Assembly: GCF_019746665.1 (NCBI RefSeq)
Contig: NZ_JAIERS010000010.1
Coordinates: 1 to 50,954, forward strand
From: Sphingomonas sp.
GTDB lineage: Bacteria; Pseudomonadota; Alphaproteobacteria; Sphingomonadales; Sphingomonadaceae
Reading direction: 5' to 3'
DNA length: 50,954 nt
Below, piece by piece: positions 48,984 through 50,954 of this stretch (positions are counted from its first letter, which is position 1; each line of letters starts with the position of its first letter). The notes under the pieces are model-generated. The model searched no databases and was not told where the DNA came from. It was given only the letters and a program-made list of their open reading frames with translations. The position numbers and the translations under genes are program-made.

Positions 48984-50939
48984 ATGTCCGCCGATATTTT
49001 GACTCATGACCTTGTTTCCCAGGCCGACCGCGCGACCGAACGCGCCGCGACCGCCTTACGCGAACTGCAGCGCGACGATGGGCACTGGGTGTTTGAACTC
49101 GAAGCCGATTGCACCATCCCGGCCGAATATATCCTGCTGCGCCATTATCTGGGCGAGCCCGATGACCTGGCGCTGGAGGCCAAGATCGGGCGTTATCTGC
49201 GCCGCATCCAATCCGCCGAGCATGACGGCTGGGGCCTGTTCCACGCCGGCGCCTTTGACATTTCGGCGAGCGTGAAGGCCTATTTCGCGCTGAAGATGAT
49301 CGGCGATGATCCGGACGCGCCGCACATGGCGCGCGCGCGCGCGGCGATCCACCGGGCGGGCGGGGCGGCGGCGGTAAATGTTTTCACGCGCATCCAGCTC
49401 GCGCTCTACGGCGCCGGCGGCTGGGACGTGGTGCCGACGATGCCCGCCGAGCTGATCCTGCTGCCGCGCTGGTTCCCGGTCCACCTCTCCAAGATGAGCT
49501 ATTGGGCGCGCACGGTGATCGTGCCGCTGCTGGTGCTCGGGGTGAAGAAGCCCATCGCGAAGAACCCGCGCGGGGTGCGGGTGGACGAGCTTTACACCGT
49601 CAAGGACGCACCGCTCAAAAGCAATGTCGCGGGCGCCAAGCGCCACTGGCAGCTGTTCTTCGGCGCGATTGACAAGGTGCTGAAGGCCGCCGAGCCGGTG
49701 TGGCCCAAGCGCAGCCGCGAGCGCGCGATCCAGAAATGCATCGATTTCGTCGTCGAGCGGCTGAACGGCGAGGACGGCCTGGGCGCAATTTATCCCGCGA
49801 TGGCGAACAGCGTGATGATGTTCGATTGCCTGGGCTATCCCGAGGATCACCCGCACCGCGCGATCGCGCGCAAGTCGGTCGAAAAGCTGCTCGTGGTGAA
49901 GGACGATGAGGCCTATTGCCAGCCCTGCGTCTCCCCCGTGTGGGATACCGCGCTCGCCGCGCACGCGATGCTGGAGGCGGGCGGCGAGGAGAATGAGGCG
50001 CGCGCCAAGGCCGGCCTCGAATGGCTGAAGCCGCTGCAGGTGCTCGATGTGGCGGGCGATTGGGCCGAGGAAAAGCCGGGGGTGCGCCCCGGCGGCTGGG
50101 CCTTCCAATATCGCAACGATCATTATCCCGATCTCGACGATACCGCCGTTGTGGTGATGGCGATGGACCGGGCCAAGGATAAGCTGGCGCTCGCCGGCGG
50201 ATATGATCAGGCGATCGATCGCGGCATCGAATGGACCGTGGGGCTGCAATCGAAAAATGGCGGCTGGGGCGCGTTCGATGCCGACAACACCTATGATTAT
50301 CTGAACAACATTCCCTTCGCCGATCACGGCGCCTTGCTCGATCCGCCGACCGCCGATGTGACGGCGCGCTGCGTCTCGATGCTAGCCCAGCGCGGCGAAC
50401 CGCTGCAAAGCCCGCGGATGCAGGCGGCGATCCAGTATCTCGCCAAGGAGCAGATGGCGGACGGCAGCTGGTTCGGCCGCTGGGGGGTGAATTACATCTA
50501 CGGCACCTGGTCGGTGCTGTGCGCGCTCAACGCGGCGGGGTTGGGTGGCGACCATCCGAGCATCGCCCGCGCGGCGGACTGGCTGGAGGAAATCCAGAAC
50601 CCCGATGGCGGATGGGGCGAGGATTGCGACAGCTACAAGCTTGATTATGCGGGTTATGAGCCCGCCCCCTCCACCGCCTCGCAAACCGGCTGGGCCTTGC
50701 TCGCGCTGATGGCGGCGGGGCGGGTCGAGTCAGCCGCCGTCGAGCGCGGGGTGGCGTGGCTGATCGCCAACCAGGACGAAGACGGGCTGTGGGGCCAGGA
50801 GCACTATACCGGCGGCGGCTTCCCGCGCGTGTTTTATCTCCGCTACCACGGCTATCCGAAATATTTCCCGCTATGGGCGGTGGCGCGCTACCGCAATCTG
50901 AAGCGCGCGAACGACCCCCAGGTCGCATGGGGGATGTGA
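48984..50939 (+). CDS. shc: Squalene-hopene cyclase
   Basis: This 651-aa monotopic membrane enzyme cyclises squalene to hopene, the last step of the core hopanoid route. The catalytic acid motif is DLDD (Asp383, Asp385, Asp386, in the PDLDDTAVVVMAMD region), and QW repeats are visible (GGWGAFDADN, DGSWFGRWGVNY, DGGWGEDCDSY, DGLWGQEHYTGG). AAGGAG precedes the ATG at 48984. It ends 15 bases before the window end, so further hpn genes may follow. Confidence 0.97.
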   Translation: MSADILTHDLVSQADRATERAATALRELQRDDGHWVFELEADCTIPAEYILLRHYLGEPDDLALEAKIGRYLRRIQSAEHDGWGLFHAGAFDISASVKAYFALKMIGDDPDAPHMARARAAIHRAGGAAAVNVFTRIQLALYGAGGWDVVPTMPAELILLPRWFPVHLSKMSYWARTVIVPLLVLGVKKPIAKNPRGVRVDELYTVKDAPLKSNVAGAKRHWQLFFGAIDKVLKAAEPVWPKRSRERAIQKCIDFVVERLNGEDGLGAIYPAMANSVMMFDCLGYPEDHPHRAIARKSVEKLLVVKDDEAYCQPCVSPVWDTALAAHAMLEAGGEENEARAKAGLEWLKPLQVLDVAGDWAEEKPGVRPGGWAFQYRNDHYPDLDDTAVVVMAMDRAKDKLALAGGYDQAIDRGIEWTVGLQSKNGGWGAFDADNTYDYLNNIPFADHGALLDPPTADVTARCVSMLAQRGEPLQSPRMQAAIQYLAKEQMADGSWFGRWGVNYIYGTWSVLCALNAAGLGGDHPSIARAADWLEEIQNPDGGWGEDCDSYKLDYAGYEPAPSTASQTGWALLALMAAGRVESAAVERGVAWLIANQDEDGLWGQEHYTGGGFPRVFYLRYHGYPKYFPLWAVARYRNLKRANDPQVAWGM

Positions 50940-50954
50940 CAAAATCCTCCCCGT

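Overview
The window is high-GC, densely packed bacterial chromosome with the gene content of a sphingomonad-type alphaproteobacterium (order Sphingomonadales, likely Sphingomonas or a close relative). This rests on a complete hpn hopanoid block, a MucR/Ros-type regulator, an HslV with a short propeptide, an ECF42-type sigma factor with its YCII partner, and start/stop overlaps of the NTGA type. It is inference from gene content; no 16S gene is present. No tRNA, rRNA, CRISPR array, insertion sequence or prophage was recognised. The first ~95 bases are homopolymer runs and look like an assembly or read artefact at a contig end.

Layout. (1) 165-2796: hslV (-), divergent from an overlapping purine-salvage pair (adenine deaminase-like, phosphoribosyltransferase), then a DUF1203 gene (-). 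(2) 2866-7952 (-): a cobalamin riboswitch heads btuF-btuC-btuD-cobT-cobS and a small CX5R phosphatase, each coupled to the next by a 4-nt stop/start overlap. (3) 8002-15082: a multi-TM protein (-) divergent from a six-gene membrane/AAA+ operon: DUF4129, DUF4350, MoxR, DUF58, SpoIIM-like, RDD. (4) 15281-17893 (-): phoH-ybeY-corC. (5) 18004-24062: small conserved genes, then coaD, a cyclophilin, tsaB, rimI, mucR, fur, plsC. (6) 24160-29873: ECF42 sigma/YCII operon, miaB, a MerR/SDR divergent pair, and a TetR with a divergent small gene. (7) 29906-36070 (-): IMPase family gene, pmbA, ubiA, a membrane-anchored trypsin-like protease, a 95-aa protein and a lipoprotein. (8) 36071-41093: priA (-), fsa, an alpha/beta hydrolase, a 90-aa ORF and xerC. 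(9) 41094-50939: hopanoid genes hpnL and hpnJ (-), then hpnA-hpnB-hpnC-hpnD-hpnE-shc (+).

How the genes work together. The hpn operon encodes the route from farnesyl diphosphate to hopene (HpnD, HpnC, HpnE, then squalene-hopene cyclase). HpnJ (radical SAM), HpnA and HpnB point to side-chain elaboration, and HpnL to membrane handling. The B12 operon couples import of corrinoids to attachment of the lower ligand, and its terminal phosphatase could fill a gap in that pathway. The MoxR operon is a conserved but poorly understood envelope module.

Starts and signals. Two genes (tsaB and the ECF42 sigma factor) appear to start at CTG inside a CTGA overlap. At least six genes without an obvious Shine-Dalgarno carry a CTARRR/TATAGG hexamer 13-14 nt before ATG, which suggests leaderless mRNAs. 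Palindromic multi-hairpin repeats occur in three intergenic spaces. Tail-to-tail genes often have abutting stops, and miaB and the MerR gene overlap by 139 bp.
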